Source: Odobenus rosmarus divergens (lineage: Eukaryota > Chordata > Mammalia > Carnivora > Odobenidae). Taken from it: DNA of 64,000 nt. Below, in pieces: positions 62,501-64,000 of the stretch. The notes beneath the pieces are model-generated. The model saw nothing but the letters and a program-made list of their open reading frames with translations. It did no database searches and had not been told where the DNA came from. Within the stretch, counting starts at the first letter, position 1. Every line of letters starts with the position of its first letter. Location: NCBI RefSeq assembly GCF_000321225.1, contig NW_004450458.1:1373806-1437805 (forward strand), given 5' to 3'. The position numbers and the translations under genes are program-made.

Positions 62501-62549
62501 CAACTTACAGTGTCAAGATCTCGCCAGTGCCGGGGAAGCCGATGTCCGG
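8501..62549 (+). CDS. ELOVL2: ELOVL2, very-long-chain fatty-acid elongase 2 (5' part, coding exons 1-4; gene continues past the window)
   Basis: Spliced CDS join 8501-8503, 53592-53655, 58336-58523, 62472-62549: 333 nt, 111 codons, all introns GT/AG. ELOVL2 is the ER-membrane condensing enzyme (3-ketoacyl-CoA synthase) that elongates C20 and C22 polyunsaturated acyl-CoAs toward 24-carbon precursors of DHA. Identification rests on near-identity to mammalian ELOVL2 as remembered: [19 protein letters not shown] at the start, KNRPALSL around residues 57-64 and [11 protein letters not shown] at 91-101. Two hydrophobic stretches (about 34-52 and 66-84) fit the first two membrane segments. The HxxHH box and later segments belong to exons beyond 64000. 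The family length is about 296 residues, so roughly 38 percent is here. No stop or frameshift occurs. Regulation is presumably through the CpG-island promoter. Confidence 0.97.
9440..9735 (+). repeat. LINE-2 3' end fossil, + orientation
   Basis: Contains the L2 3' signature in order: 'tttgttcactgctgtatttc', 'acagtgcctggcacataat' and 'tgctctataaatt'. It lies at the start of ELOVL2 intron 1. Confidence 0.8.
9740..11375. other. Intron 1 DNA, nothing recognised
   Basis: No exon, RNA gene or nameable repeat. Short T-rich and A-rich runs occur at about 10250-10263 and 10888-10899. The 100-codon frame at 10196-10498 shows no family feature. Confidence 0.5.
11380..11560 (+). repeat. MIR fossil, + orientation
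   Basis: Contains 'actgtgtgaccttgggcagg' followed by a diverged 'ttaggtttttttctgtaaaa' and 'ataaggttgttgggagga', the MIR core and 3' part. Confidence 0.75.
11725..12005. repeat. Old interspersed repeat, class uncertain
   Basis: The order 'taatttaaaattttctagtg', 'agaggtgaaattaatttta', 'catgtaatcagtgtaaaaa', 'tcaggtgcgcagtagccaca' matches a repeat I know to be common in mammalian genomes but cannot name securely; a nonautonomous DNA transposon is possible. Confidence 0.45.
12006..12920. other. Intron 1 DNA, nothing recognised
   Basis: Contains a C-rich tract at about 12497-12520 and otherwise ordinary sequence. No exon or RNA gene is visible. Confidence 0.45.
12925..13080 (+). repeat. MIR fossil, + orientation
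   Basis: Contains 'agtcctggcttttttaatta', then 'tactcatctgcaaaatgggg', the MIR 3' core. Confidence 0.65.
13154..14015 (-). mobile_element. Young 5'-truncated L1, - orientation
   Basis: On the minus strand this carries the ORF2 C-terminus, the 3'UTR and an A tail, seen as T-rich at 13152-13166. A 17-bp target-site duplication (tgtatggctgtcttctt) lies at 13137-13153 and 14016-14032. The minus-strand frame down to 13601 is open from the truncation point and includes the L1 blocks [28 protein letters not shown] and [20 protein letters not shown]. The long frame extends past the junction into host sequence, so its first residues are not L1. An internal A-rich tract in the 3'UTR appears as T-rich at 13415-13430. 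There is no RT domain, so it cannot mobilise itself. Confidence 0.95.
14125..17590 (-). mobile_element. Long old L1, - orientation, ORF2 and 3'UTR
   Basis: Runs antisense from a decayed 3'UTR (about 14140-14560) through ORF2: C-terminal blocks at 14800-15030, RT region at about 15950-16700 and the N-terminal side at 17100-17590. Frames are broken throughout. A younger L1 3'UTR piece (16946-17075) interrupts it. It lies antisense to ELOVL2, the usual bias for L1 in introns. Confidence 0.88.
16946..17075 (-). mobile_element. L1 3'UTR-only insertion, - orientation
   Basis: A 130-bp segment closely matches part of the 3'UTR of the young L1 at about 13425-13555 ('tttgtttcaggggtacaggt' and following blocks). 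It has a short T-rich side at its left. The 15-bp duplication gaagattgtacattt flanks it at 16931-16945 and 17076-17090. The terminal L1 3' block present at 13170-13260 is missing here. Confidence 0.88.
17590..17880 (+). repeat. LINE-2 fossil, + orientation
   Basis: Contains 'gcaagcttcatgaggacaga', 'ttgccttgctcagtaaa' and 'taatgcctaacctatagtaa', a diverged L2 3' end. Confidence 0.75.
18496..18532 (+). repeat. 37-bp dispersed direct repeat, copy 1
   Basis: Identical over 37 bp to 19955-19991. The repeat begins tgcagttctgcttaagg and ends gctttgggttatcag. Upstream, 'taatgtca' is also shared but is separated from the repeat by 4 extra bases (gtgg) in this copy. It is not part of any transposon I recognise. 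Confidence 0.95.
18560..18745 (-). repeat. MIR fossil, - orientation
   Basis: Contains 'tactttacaggtgagaaaat', 'ctaaggtcacatactagagg' and 'aaaccttctgatcc', the reverse of the MIR core. Confidence 0.72.
19212..19391 (+). mobile_element. Can-SINE, + orientation, internally deleted head
   Basis: Starts 'ggggcacc', lacks most of the A-box segment, then continues with 'gattcttggttttggctcag', 'gtcatgacctcagggtcg', a TC-rich part and an (AATG)n tail. Confidence 0.88.
19392..20490. other. Intron 1 DNA, no gene; holds copy 2 of a 37-bp repeat
   Basis: No exon or RNA gene. The exact second copy of the 37-bp direct repeat lies at 19955-19991, 1459 bp after copy 1. The rest is not assigned to a repeat family. 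Confidence 0.5.
20495..20615. repeat. MER5-like DNA transposon fossil
   Basis: 'gacccactgattcagaatct', 'gggctttggaatttgcatg' fits the inner part of the hAT-derived MER5 family. It is short and diverged. Confidence 0.5.
20800..20915 (+). repeat. LINE-2 3' tail, + orientation
   Basis: 'agagcctagcttacatttag', 'gtgctcagtaaatgtttttt' matches the terminal L2 signature. Confidence 0.6.
20916..22535. other. Intron 1 DNA, nothing recognised
   Basis: Unassigned sequence with T-rich runs at about 21394-21407 and 21550-21559. Frames at 20910-21101 and 22205-22387 show no family feature. Confidence 0.5.
22540..22710 (+). repeat. LINE-2 fossil, + orientation
   Basis: 'agtataagctctgtaagggc', 'atatcttgtttaccactg', 'ctcaaagaatatttgttgga' gives the L2 3' end order. 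Confidence 0.75.
22730..22845 (-). repeat. MIR fossil, - orientation
   Basis: 'gaggaaactgaaactcagat', 'cctacaactagtaagtaagt' and 'ggggattcaaaccc' match the reverse MIR core. Confidence 0.7.
22915..23975 (+). mobile_element. Old L1 ORF2 3' part, + orientation
   Basis: Sense L1 blocks in order: the 'gtttgaccatatcagaattt' region, 'gaaatgcaaattaaaaccat', 'gatggaatattacacagcag'. It is broken by many stops and interrupted by a Can-SINE at 23014-23217. Confidence 0.8.
23014..23217 (+). mobile_element. Can-SINE, + orientation
   Basis: Head 'gggcacctgggtggctcagt', tail (AAAT)n and A-run. The duplication aaaaaatcaagcaacag flanks it at 22997-23013 and 23218-23234. Confidence 0.95.
24030..31202. other. 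Repeat-poor block of intron 1
   Basis: About 7 kb with almost no recognisable transposon, in contrast to the dense L1/SINE content on both sides. Minor simple sequence occurs: a GGAA-rich stretch at about 25315-25340 and a (TA)n at about 28993-29010. No exon with credible splice sites or RNA gene was recognised. A somewhat GC-richer segment lies at 27180-27780. Confidence 0.5.
30330..31205 (-). other. Unidentified GC-richer segment, open on the minus strand at 31210-30881
   Basis: The minus strand is free of stops for about 110 codons before the SINE boundary at about 31218. The track includes [17 protein letters not shown] and a [15 protein letters not shown] stretch. I do not recognise the family. 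The long minus-strand frame begins inside the adjacent Can-SINE, so its N-terminal third is not native. It could be a decayed pseudogene or chance. Confidence 0.3.
31218..31373 (-). mobile_element. Can-SINE, - orientation
   Basis: Reverse tail 'aagattttatttatttgaga', reverse head 'accgactgagccacccaggt'. The near-identical duplication ttctggaaa(g/a)ctttt flanks it at 31203-31217 and from 31374. Confidence 0.93.
32077..32275 (-). mobile_element. Can-SINE, - orientation, left arm of inverted pair
   Basis: Young copy ending in 'accgactgagccacccaggc'. The 19-bp duplication tgatgttttaaaaattctt lies at 32058-32076 and 32276-32294. Another SINE in the opposite direction starts immediately after the second duplication copy. 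Confidence 0.95.
32295..32460 (+). mobile_element. Can-SINE, + orientation, right arm of inverted pair
   Basis: Head 'gggacgcctgggtggctcgg' at about 32297, body shortened, A-rich tail. It is flanked by aaaaattctt (32285-32294 and 32461-32470), so it reused the target duplication made by the left SINE. Confidence 0.9.
32873..32969 (-). repeat. Isolated 97-bp L1-derived segment, near copy of 34111-34206
   Basis: About 93 percent identical to 34111-34206 in the next L1 (five or six substitutions and one indel). It is flanked by 22-bp imperfect direct repeats at 32844-32865 and 32972-32993 (three transitions). It holds neither an L1 3' end nor a tail. Confidence 0.85.
33081..33275 (-). mobile_element. 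Can-SINE, - orientation
   Basis: Reverse tail 'atattttatttatttgatag', 'agcagggagtccgatgcggg', reverse head 'gactgagccacccaggc'. Short duplication tg(a/t)agggtcc at 33071-33080 and 33276-33285. Confidence 0.92.
33460..36315 (-). mobile_element. Long old L1, - orientation
   Basis: Antisense 3'UTR at 33470-33700, ORF2 C-terminal part at about 33720-34640 and RT region to about 35600, ending in the N-terminal side near 36315. The minus strand at 35313-35597 preserves [20 protein letters not shown], the L1 RT block before the catalytic motif. Many stops; not active. Confidence 0.88.
36316..36960. other. Intron 1 DNA, nothing recognised
   Basis: AT-rich sequence between an L1 and an LTR. No exon or RNA gene is visible. 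Confidence 0.45.
36962..37358 (-). mobile_element. Solo LTR of the MaLR (MLT1/MST) type, - orientation
   Basis: Reverse order of MaLR LTR landmarks: 'gcatagactgggcagctaaa', 'tcagttctggagcctaaa', 'gcatatgaatttgggggg', 'aacattcaatccataaca'. Only the LTR is present; no retroviral gene is visible. Its last part is duplicated in tandem (37228-37289 and 37290-37344). Confidence 0.8.
37500..40646 (-). mobile_element. L1, - orientation: 3'UTR and ORF2 part of a long element
   Basis: Antisense L1 from its 3'UTR (37540-37700, 'atcacccagtgctcatcatg') through ORF2. Minus-strand frame 39638-39832 reads [20 protein letters not shown] and [20 protein letters not shown], the RT region before FADD. A younger SINE and a + strand L1 piece interrupt it at 40662. 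ORF1 and 5' sequence resume at about 41700. Confidence 0.88.
40662..40848 (+). mobile_element. Can-SINE, + orientation
   Basis: Head 'ggggcacctgggttgctcag', TC-rich tail, A-run. Near-identical flanks ttaaaatt(c/g)tct at 40647-40658 and 40849-40860. Confidence 0.92.
40861..41690 (+). mobile_element. 5'-truncated L1 3' end, + orientation, nested in the opposite-strand L1
   Basis: Sense ORF2 C-terminal blocks ('gcactattgatggaaatgca', 'tgatccagcaattgcactac', 'gtccctccatagatgaatgc') followed by 3'UTR ('ggtgatggggtttaagga') and a run of about 20 A at 41659-41678. Interrupted by a Can-SINE at 40961-41173. Confidence 0.9.
40961..41173 (+). mobile_element. Can-SINE, + orientation
   Basis: Head 'ggagtgcctaggtggctcag', TC-rich part, A tail. 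Exact duplication aactaccctatga at 40948-40960 and 41174-41186 within the + strand L1. Confidence 0.95.
41700..43840 (-). mobile_element. L1, - orientation: ORF1 remnant and 5'UTR-like region
   Basis: Minus-strand frame 42063-42254 contains [17 protein letters not shown] and [13 protein letters not shown], recognisable as the L1 ORF1p coiled-coil region. Further antisense (42420-43840) is GC-richer and ends with a 'ctccaccgttttcccagg' block resembling the reverse of an L1 5' start. With 37500-40646 it forms a nearly full-length element of roughly 5 kb without its insertions, although part of ORF2 N-terminus and ORF1 appears missing. It could also be two copies. Confidence 0.7.
43060..43285 (+). 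mobile_element. Can-SINE, + orientation
   Basis: Head 'ggggcacctgggtggctcag', TC-rich tail, A/G-rich end. Flanking aaagatcc(t/c)tgcctg at 43045-43059 and 43286-43300. It lies inside the L1 5' region. Confidence 0.94.
43841..47429. other. Intron 1 DNA, mostly unassigned
   Basis: Holds a MER5A fossil (listed separately), a MIR-like piece at about 45830-46000 ('caatttccacgtctgtaaac') and a GGAA-rich stretch at 46938-47020. 'gctatgcaccaggcattgtt' at 45251 belongs to an old mammalian repeat I cannot name. No exon was recognised. Confidence 0.5.
44428..44590 (-). repeat. MER5A (hAT DNA transposon) fossil
   Basis: 'ccttgctactcaaagtgtgg', 'ctgtggaccagtagcatca', 'ggtagaaatgcagacgttt' match the terminal and inner parts of MER5A. 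Confidence 0.85.
47430..48060 (-). mobile_element. Old L1 (L1M type), - orientation
   Basis: Antisense blocks 'tcacctgttgatggacattt', 'cttgggtaaatacacctaga', 'gctggatcatatggtagg' and 'ttgctccattttacattc' are the ORF2 end region of old L1s. Truncated and diverged. Confidence 0.78.
48157..48832 (+). mobile_element. 5'-truncated L1 3' end, + orientation
   Basis: Open sense ORF2 C-terminus (48255-48470): [19 protein letters not shown], then the [16 protein letters not shown] block, then 3'UTR and an A-rich tail with AATAAA (about 48804-48830). Flanks agtc(a/c)tggaa(t/c)at at about 48158 and 48825 look like an aged target duplication. Confidence 0.88.
49140..49480 (+). repeat. LINE-2 fossil, + orientation
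   Basis: 'ttgtctgtaagcttctgagt', 'agatgagtaccatgtctcat', 'aatgctggcacatagtaatg' follow the L2 3' order. Confidence 0.65.
49505..51850 (-). mobile_element. Old L1, - orientation, internally deleted
   Basis: Antisense 3'UTR (49510-49760), ORF2 C-terminus (49860-50750), a jump near 50755-50765 that removes part of ORF2, then the RT region to about 51780. Minus strand 51453-51656 reads [20 protein letters not shown], the L1 RT block. Confidence 0.86.
51851..52506. other. Intron 1 DNA, nothing recognised
   Basis: No repeat family or exon was recognised. The segment ends at a SINE target duplication (52489-52506). Confidence 0.45.
52507..52693 (+). mobile_element. Can-SINE, + orientation
   Basis: Head 'gggcacctgggtggctcagt', TC-rich part, (AAAT)n and A tail. 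Duplication agaaatag(t/g)tctaaatgg at 52489-52506 and 52694-52711. It lies about 900 bp before exon 2. Confidence 0.95.
52712..53591. other. Last part of intron 1, unassigned, with exon 2 acceptor
   Basis: No repeat was recognised. It ends in the pyrimidine tract 'attttttccttatcttttca' and the AG at 53590-53591. Confidence 0.6.
53592..53655 (+). CDS. ELOVL2: ELOVL2 exon 2
   Basis: 64-nt exon between acceptor 'atcttttcag' and donor GTAAGT (53656-53661). It encodes residues 2-22 ([18 protein letters not shown], then GPR) plus the first base of codon 23. Phase 1 at its end matches exon 3. Met18 lies within it and is the only other in-frame start. This is the cytosolic or lumenal N-terminal tail before the first membrane segment. 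Confidence 0.96.
53830..54140. promoter_or_regulatory. Second CpG-dense island in intron 2
   Basis: Roughly 35 CpGs in about 310 bp, far above the surrounding intron. It contains TGCGCA (NRF1-like half) and ETS-like GGAA elements. It starts about 175 bp after exon 2. On the minus strand, sequence leaving the island ends in a donor-like AAAG/GTGAG at about 53761-53755, so an antisense transcript is imaginable. No protein family was recognised on either strand. Confidence 0.6.
54435..54540 (-). mobile_element. Short Can-SINE, - orientation
   Basis: Reverse body 'catggggctcaaactcacaa' and reverse head 'actgagccagccaggtgccc'. Flanks tgtat(a/g)gagctttaaaa at 54418-54434 and 54541-54558 differ slightly. 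Confidence 0.88.
54559..55496. other. Intron 2 DNA, nothing recognised
   Basis: Unassigned intronic sequence; no exon or RNA gene visible. Confidence 0.45.
55497..55955 (-). mobile_element. Solo LTR of the MaLR (MLT1/MST) type, - orientation
   Basis: Reverse MaLR landmarks: 'tggttttctagggcgacagt', 'ctcacagttctggaggcta', 'ccctatttccaaataaggtc', 'agagttcaatccataaca'. No internal retroviral sequence. Confidence 0.82.
56055..56190 (+). mobile_element. Old L1 3' terminus, + orientation
   Basis: 'acatcaaattgtacacatta', 'aatatgtgcaggtatatcaa', 'ttgtacctcagtaaaactgt' is the terminal L1M sequence. Confidence 0.75.
56310..56513 (+). mobile_element. Can-SINE, + orientation
   Basis: Head 'gggttgcctgggtggctcag', TC-rich tail, AAATAAAATC end. 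Duplication taaaatgaga at 56300-56309 and 56514-56523. Confidence 0.94.
56524..57000. other. Intron 2 DNA, nothing recognised
   Basis: Purine-rich in the second half (56870-56945), otherwise unremarkable. Minus-strand frames here show no family feature. Confidence 0.45.
57017..57191 (-). mobile_element. Can-SINE, - orientation
   Basis: 'agcagggagcccgatgtggg' and reverse head 'accgactgagccacccaggc'. Duplication c(a/g)gcatgctatttttt at 57001-57016 and 57192-57207. Confidence 0.94.
57680..58040 (+). repeat. MIR fossil followed by LINE-2 fossil
   Basis: 57680-57850 carries MIR blocks ('attcagatcccgactctgct', 'tgtggtcttggcaagttact'). 57870-58040 carries L2-like 'cacaaaaccttccttaacta'. Both are old and diverged. 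Confidence 0.6.
58085..58240 (+). mobile_element. Old L1 3' terminus, + orientation
   Basis: 'aaggtgatggatgttaccta', 'gtggtgatcgttttgcgatg', 'gtacacctgaaactcatatg', A-tail at 58225-58237. It ends about 100 bp before exon 3. Confidence 0.75.
58336..58523 (+). CDS. ELOVL2: ELOVL2 exon 3 (first two membrane segments)
   Basis: 188-nt exon between acceptor 'gtgtttcttttcag' and donor GTAAGT (58524-58529). It encodes residues 23-85, starting [17 protein letters not shown], and is phase 0 at its end. Hydrophobic stretches at about 34-52 and 66-84 fit transmembrane segments 1 and 2; KYMKNRP between them is the connecting loop. A second pyrimidine-rich AG, TTTTCAG at 58301-58307, lies 28 nt upstream; its use would shift the frame. 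Confidence 0.97.
58524..59760. other. Start of intron 3, nothing recognised
   Basis: GC-rich for about 80 bp after the donor (58540-58610), then unassigned. The frame of exon 3 reads on past the donor to 58670 but this extension is intronic. Confidence 0.5.
59765..59910 (+). repeat. MIR fossil, + orientation
   Basis: 'gagagcagttacttaggctt', 'ttaaaatggcgatccggtac', 'gagctgtaaggattaatccg' follow the MIR 3' half. Confidence 0.6.
60140..60365 (+). repeat. LINE-2 fossil, + orientation
   Basis: 'gactgtagcctcctccaggc', 'caggcataaggtcttgga' and 'aatagccgctggttgagtga' fit a diverged L2 3' end. Confidence 0.55.
60440..60830 (+). repeat. Ancient mammalian interspersed repeat, family not named
   Basis: 'aggaaggcctctctcagcat', 'acataaaggcctcgaggcag', 'aatggcaagccattagagga' match a repeat order I know from other mammals but cannot name. 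The 120-codon frame across it (60449-60811) is a by-product. Confidence 0.55.
60838..60885. repeat. (CT)n/(CCCT)n microsatellite
   Basis: Pure pyrimidine run of CT and CCCT units directly before a reverse SINE; it probably grew from the SINE's TC-rich tail region. Confidence 0.88.
60886..61060 (-). mobile_element. Can-SINE, - orientation, diverged
   Basis: 'aatctcaagcagactccctg', 'tgagatcatgacctgagctg' and reverse head 'gggtgagccacccaggagc'. Confidence 0.87.
61061..61956. other. Intron 3 DNA, mostly unassigned
   Basis: A short old L1 3' piece ('tcgtggtgatcatttcacaa' at about 61275) and an old repeat block ('gagtgccttcagtgtgctgg' at about 61623) are visible. No exon or RNA gene. Confidence 0.5.
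61957..62121 (+). mobile_element. Can-SINE, + orientation, head deleted
   Basis: 'actgggtggctcttgatttc' shows a deletion inside the A-box region; then 'tcaggctctgtgctcagcag', TC-rich part and AAATAAATC tail. Confidence 0.88.
62472..62549 (+). CDS. ELOVL2: ELOVL2 exon 4
   Basis: 78-nt exon between acceptor 'ttgtttctttggcag' and donor GTGAGT (62550-62555). It encodes residues 86-111, including [20 protein letters not shown], the loop typical of ELOVL2 and its paralogue ELOVL5 between membrane segments 2 and 3. Phase 0 at both ends. The next exon, starting about residue 112, is not present up to 64000. Confidence 0.96.
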
Positions 62550-62689
62550 GTGAGTCCTGAGAAGCTGATTGCCCTCTGCAACCATTTCTCTTCAAAAAGG
62601 AGAGGAGGTTTTCTCCTTTCAGATATGAGGATGGGGCTGGGATTACATAAGAAAGGGAGTCCTCCTGTTCTAATAGAAATGCTTGGTAA

Positions 62690-63100
62690 CAAAAATATTT
62701 TCCGAACGTCCAGCAGTGGGGGACTGACTGAATAAACCGTGGCACATCCAGAAATGGATCCCTTTGCAAAATGGAAGGAGGAAGATCTCTATACTGCTAG
62801 AGCCATTATTGGGACATTCTCTAAAAAACAAAAACAACTTGCAGACTGTGTTTATAGTATAGTACAAGAAGTGATAGGAATGTGTGTGTGTGTGTGTGTG
62901 TTTATGTTTTTGAAAAGAAACAGTGGCAGAATAAACCAAAACCTAACAAAGTGGTCTTTTGGGTGAAGGAACTAGGCAGAGAGGGATAGGGATGGAAGCT
63001 GGGCTTCTCTGAATGTACCTTGTGTCATATTTGATTTTGAAACCATTAAGTGTTTTACACAAAGTTTAAAAAGAAAGCAAGGTAGCCTTCCTCCCAAAAC
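62690..63100 (+). mobile_element. Old L1 3' end with (TG)n, + orientation
   Basis: 'gactgaataaaccgtggcac', 'ggaggaagatctctatactg', 'catatttgattttgaaacca' follow a common L1M 3' order. A (TG)n run of about 20 bp lies at 62881-62902. Confidence 0.7.
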
Positions 63101-63351
63101 TTGGAAACTAAAATAAATGGATATACCCATATATTAAGTTGGTGACATAACCACCTGTAGAATTATTTCAAGGGACTTAAAAACAGTGTTTTGACTGAAA
63201 TTCCCTAGGGGGATATATCTTAACTAATTTTTTTGGTTTCTGTTAATAAAAATATTAGTATTGCTTTTTGGAGACTGTTATAGTTACAATGTAGAATAAA
63301 GTAAGTACATAATGTTAATATCATTACAACTAGTATTTTAAACATAGTTTA

Positions 63352-63561
63352 GGGGCGCCTGGGTGGCTCAGTCGGTTAAGCGACTGCCTTCGGCTCAGGT
63401 CATGATCCTGGAGTCCCGGGATCGAGTCCCACATCGGGTTCCCGGCTCAGACGGGGAGTCTGCTTCTCCCTTGACCCTACCCGCTCTTGGGCTCTCTCTC
63501 TCTCACTCTCTCTCTCTCTCTCTCAAATAAATAAATAAAATCTTAAAAAAAAATAAAAATA
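63352..63561 (+). mobile_element. Can-SINE, + orientation, youngest-looking copy
   Basis: Nearly consensus head 'ggggcgcctgggtggctcag', full (TC)n, (AAAT)n and A tail. Exact duplication aaacatagttta at 63340-63351 and 63562-63573. Confidence 0.97.
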
Positions 63562-63689
63562 AAACATAGTTTAACTTTTTTATTAGTATCTCTTTTCTAA
63601 CAATCATAGAGTCAAATAGGAAATATCAGAATGTGGGGGATAGAGAAACAAGTTAAATAGCACTAGGAATCCATAGTAGTAGGAATTCT

Positions 63690-63870
63690 ATCCAACAGCT
63701 GATCTAGTTTTCGTGAGGAAAAGACCTGGTAAAAGGAAAGGGGACTGTTACTGATCAGGACAGAGAACCATATCACATCAGTGCAAGCTGGACCTTGTTT
63801 GCATCCGGATTTACATCAATTATAAAAAGACATTTTTGAGACAGATTTGAAAACACAAATGTGTTTTTTA
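63690..63870 (+). mobile_element. Old L1 (L1M) 3'UTR fragment, + orientation
   Basis: 'gctggaccttgtttgcatcc' and 'aaaaagacatttttgagaca' match an L1M 3'UTR block. Confidence 0.55.
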
Positions 63871-64000
63871 GCTCTTATCTCCAGAAAAGGCCTAGTTAGT
63901 CTCTGACAACCCAGTGCAGTGAGCAATGAATACCCAGATTGTGCTTTCTAAATATAATTTTCCACCAGAAGGGATTAGGGTTCTTAGAGAATTGGCCAAT

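Noticed and set aside
454..63561. tRNA genes suggested by tRNA-like heads with A- and B-box sequence
   Set aside because: They are the tRNA-Lys-derived heads of Can-SINEs with TC-rich bodies, A tails and target duplications, not functional tRNA genes.
62550..64000. Search for ELOVL2 exon 5 in the remaining sequence
   Set aside because: The expected next block (VAKVLWWYYFSK type) is absent in all frames; the stretch holds an L1 fragment, a SINE and unassigned intron.
1..64000. CRISPR arrays, prokaryotic operons or phage elements
   Set aside because: The window is mammalian; no regularly spaced repeats or bacterial-type gene packing are present.

Overview
This window is mammalian nuclear DNA, most likely from a caniform carnivore of the arctoid group (bear, seal or mustelid side). 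About twenty copies of the carnivore tRNA-Lys-derived Can-SINE are visible, many with intact target-site duplications, and their sequence looks more arctoid than dog or cat. That placement rests on remembered SINE consensus sequences. Carnivore-type L1 3' ends occur as well.

The only protein-coding gene I can support is ELOVL2, a very-long-chain polyunsaturated fatty-acid elongase of the ER. It lies on the + strand and its 5' third is present. Exon 1 (coding part 8501-8503) supplies only the initiator Met and lies in a large CpG island (about 7860-9090). Exon 2 is 53592-53655, exon 3 is 58336-58523 and exon 4 is 62472-62549. All junctions are GT/AG and the phases join into 111 continuous codons. 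The remaining exons, which carry the catalytic histidine box, lie beyond position 64000. Intron 1 is about 45 kb.

Layout: 1-7860 is upstream DNA with L1, Can-SINE and MIR copies. 7860-9090 is the promoter CpG island, corresponding to the ELOVL2 region used in human DNA-methylation age clocks. 8504-53591 is intron 1: L1-rich at 13-17.6 kb and 33.5-43.8 kb, with a repeat-poor block at 24.0-31.2 kb. 53656-58335 is intron 2, with an unexpected second CpG-dense island at about 53830-54140. 58524-62471 is intron 3. The window ends in intron 4.

I found no tRNA, rRNA or CRISPR features and no intact transposon ORF. Most long open frames are GC-island artefacts or L1 remnants. Points worth a second look are: a strong CTCF-like motif in the promoter island, a consensus splice donor in the 5'UTR upstream of the ATG, the intron-2 CpG island, two local non-tandem duplications (37 bp and about 97 bp) not explained by ordinary retrotransposition, a head-to-head inverted Can-SINE pair, an L1 3'UTR-only insertion suggesting internal polyadenylation, and an L1 5' region in intron 1 whose antisense direction points at exon 2. 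I did not find a convincing new biological system.
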